Made by a program: the position numbers and the translations under genes | Assembly (NCBI RefSeq): GCF_027531815.1 | Contig: NZ_JAPZSK010000006.1 | Span: 434,001-498,000, forward strand | Source: Gemmatimonas sp. | GTDB taxonomy: Bacteria > Gemmatimonadota > Gemmatimonadetes > Gemmatimonadales > Gemmatimonadaceae | Direction: 5' to 3' | DNA: 64,000 bases | In this document: positions 62,433 to 64,000 of the stretch, piece by piece | How positions within the stretch are numbered: position 1 is the first letter of the stretch | How the letters are laid out: each line of letters begins with the position of its first letter | The notes under the pieces: model-generated | What the model was told of the DNA's origin: nothing | The model's database searches: none | Seen by the model: only the letters and a program-made list of their open reading frames with translations

Positions 62433-63854
62433 ATGGGTACCGTGCACTGCCGCCTCACCGACGGGCGCACGCTGCAGCTGGACGATGAACCGGTGGGCAC
62501 CGGTGCGGAGAAGCGCGTGTTCCTCACGCGCGATCGACAATTTGCCGTGGGGTTCTACTATGGCACGCTGAGCGACCGGCGCGAACGGGTCGATCGGCTG
62601 ACGCGCATTCTGACCAACTACAATCCCACCCTGGCGGCCAACGGCGCGTACTGGTCGCCGTACTTCTGCTGGCCGGTGGGGATGGTGGATGGCGCGCAGG
62701 CCATCCCGCTGGCGTTTGCCCAGCGGCAGCAGCTGGTCTGGCCCCCCCTGGCCGTCGTCACCCCCACCTATCGCGGCAACTTCTACTTCAGCGATCGCTT
62801 CGGCAGCAAGCAGGAGAAGGAGGTGCGCTGGTTCACCGGCGGCAAGGCCTCGAAGTTCGTGCCGCAAGCGGAAACGGGAACGTTGCTCACGCGCTTGCAG
62901 GTGGCGGTGCGGCTCTCGCGGGCCGTGCGGCGGTTGCACATGGCCGGTCTCGCCCACGCAGACCTGTCGAACAAGAACGTGCTGGTCGACCCCAAGGGGG
63001 GCGATGCCTGCATCATCGACATCGATTCACTCGTGGTGCCAGGCGTGGCGCCGCCAAGTGTGCTCGGCACCCCGGGCTACATCGCGCCCGAAGTGCTCGC
63101 GAACAAGGCCCAGCCCAGCATCGCCACCGACAAGCATGCCTTGGCGGTGCTGCTGTATGAACTGCTGCTGCAACGCCATCCGTTGCAGGGCAAGCGCGTC
63201 AACAGCACGCGGTCGGCCGAGGAGGATGAGCAGCTGTCGATGGGGGCACGGGCGCTGTTCATCGAGCACCCCACCGACCGCCGCAATCCGCCGCACACGC
63301 CCATCACCGTCCCCTTCTCCCGACTGGGGCCGCATCTGGCGCAGTGCTTCACCCGTACCTTCGTCGATGGCCTGCACACCCCGGGCAAGCGCGCCGATGC
63401 CGCGGAGTGGGAGGCGGCGCTGTATCGCACGATGCAGCGGCTGCATCCCCTGCCGAGCGGCAAGTGGACGCTCGTGGGCTCGGGGTTGCCCAACGCGTCA
63501 CTCGCCGGCGACGAACGGGTGTCGGGGCCGGTGCTGGTGGCGCATCTGTTGCGCGATACGCCGCAGGGGGTGGTCGACGAGCAGGACCTGTTCGTGCTGT
63601 TTCATCACCTGGCGCTGCATGACTGGCACCTGCGTGTGGGCACGCTCCCCAACGAGAAGGCCGACCGCACCGCCCGTGGGTACGTGGCGCAGCACGCGGG
63701 CAAGTGGTGGATGGTGAACACCAGTGACACCCCGTGGCACGTGGTGGACGGGCCGTCCATCGGCCGCAATGCGTCACTCGAGCTCGTGAGCGGTCTCACG
63801 GTGCGCATCGGCGACGAATTGCCCGCGCGGGTGTTGCGCATCGGTACGCTGTAG
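62433..63854 (+). CDS. protein kinase of a TerY-PP2C-kinase triad
   Basis: The 473-residue protein has a kinase core with an atypical catalytic loop, LAHADLSNKNVLVDPKG (HxDLxxxN), and DIDS in place of DFG, followed by LGTPGYIAPEVLANKAQPSIATDKHALAVLLYELLL. This matches the TerY-associated kinase group. After about residue 340 a separate C-terminal domain follows (HLALHDWHLRVGTL... SIGRNASLELVSGLTVRIGDE), which has an FHA-like or beta-rich look; I cannot confirm the family. The start is the ATG at 62433, two bases after the phosphatase stop. The N-terminus lacks the usual GxGxxG loop. Confidence 0.85.
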   Translation: MGTVHCRLTDGRTLQLDDEPVGTGAEKRVFLTRDRQFAVGFYYGTLSDRRERVDRLTRILTNYNPTLAANGAYWSPYFCWPVGMVDGAQAIPLAFAQRQQLVWPPLAVVTPTYRGNFYFSDRFGSKQEKEVRWFTGGKASKFVPQAETGTLLTRLQVAVRLSRAVRRLHMAGLAHADLSNKNVLVDPKGGDACIIDIDSLVVPGVAPPSVLGTPGYIAPEVLANKAQPSIATDKHALAVLLYELLLQRHPLQGKRVNSTRSAEEDEQLSMGARALFIEHPTDRRNPPHTPITVPFSRLGPHLAQCFTRTFVDGLHTPGKRADAAEWEAALYRTMQRLHPLPSGKWTLVGSGLPNASLAGDERVSGPVLVAHLLRDTPQGVVDEQDLFVLFHHLALHDWHLRVGTLPNEKADRTARGYVAQHAGKWWMVNTSDTPWHVVDGPSIGRNASLELVSGLTVRIGDELPARVLRIGTL

Positions 63855-63922
63855 GTTGCCGTAGCCCGTCGGGGGCGCCCCGTCGGCGCACCGACGTGGT
63901 GTCCCGTTCGTCTCCCCAGGTC

Positions 63923-64000
63923 ATGTCCACTGCTTCGTCCACCGATGCCTTCGCTCGCGTTTGCGCCGCCCTCGTGACGGTGTGGCCGGGCATGGCGGAT
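63923..64000 (+). CDS. start of a further gene, cut by the window edge
   Basis: From an ATG at 63923 the frame is open to the end of the window (MSTASSTDAFARVCAALVTVWPGMAD, 26 residues). It lies 68 bp after the kinase in the same direction. Too little is visible to name it. Confidence 0.4.
   Translation, partial: MSTASSTDAFARVCAALVTVWPGMAD

Overview
The window is high-GC DNA that looks like the chromosome of a phototrophic Gemmatimonadota bacterium (Gemmatimonas phototrophica or G. groenlandica type). This is an inference. It rests on a purple-bacterial type II reaction-centre operon (pufB, two alpha genes, pufL, pufM, pufC) joined to bchC-X-Y-Z and bchI-bchD-puhE, set among ordinary housekeeping genes. 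I see no tRNA, rRNA, CRISPR array, insertion sequence or phage gene.

Positions 1-10.4 kb are mostly minus-strand housekeeping genes: a partial SpoIID-domain protein, hemL, rimO, a YajQ-family protein, a short RpoD-type sigma factor, signal peptidase I, an aldehyde dehydrogenase, a small membrane protein, an NtrC-type regulator and an unknown anchored protein. From 10.6 to 11.6 kb lies an unrecognised two-gene unit that resembles a toxin-antitoxin pair, with its own promoter. From 11.6 to 25.3 kb come comM, an S9 peptidase, a D-aminoacylase-like amidohydrolase, a lipoprotein FKBP, a ThrE-type exporter, an MFS transporter, a phosphopantetheinyl transferase, menG/ubiE, a thioredoxin-like protein facing a VKOR protein, and a DUF485-actP pair.

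From 25.6 to 32.8 kb is a signalling block: a diguanylate cyclase, a tandem pseudokinase-kinase and a very large NtrY-like histidine kinase. From 32.9 to 45.0 kb is a MacAB-TolC-like export locus: a secreted protein, a TolC-type channel, a membrane-fusion adaptor and one ABC ATPase, followed by six MacB-type permeases arranged as three tandem A-B pairs. A terminator-like hairpin covers the start codon of the first permease.

The photosynthesis block runs from 45.1 to 60.5 kb. On the minus strand bchI, bchD and puhE overlap one another. Diverging from them are a crtF-like gene and then bchC-bchX-bchY-bchZ. bchO (minus) diverges from pufB-pufA-pufA-pufL-pufM-pufC. Three exact TGT-N12-ACA sites (the PpsR/CrtJ motif) sit over predicted promoter boxes at bchI, crtF and bchC, and strong hairpins close or divide the operons. 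The genes cover Mg insertion, chlorophyllide a reduction, hydroxyethyl oxidation, carotenoid O-methylation, antenna and reaction centre. The rest of the cluster (puhA, bchFNBHL, crtB/I and so on) is not in this window.

The right end (60.7-64 kb) carries a TerY-like vWA protein, a PP2C phosphatase and a protein kinase, the known TerY-phosphorylation triad, and then the first codons of a further gene.
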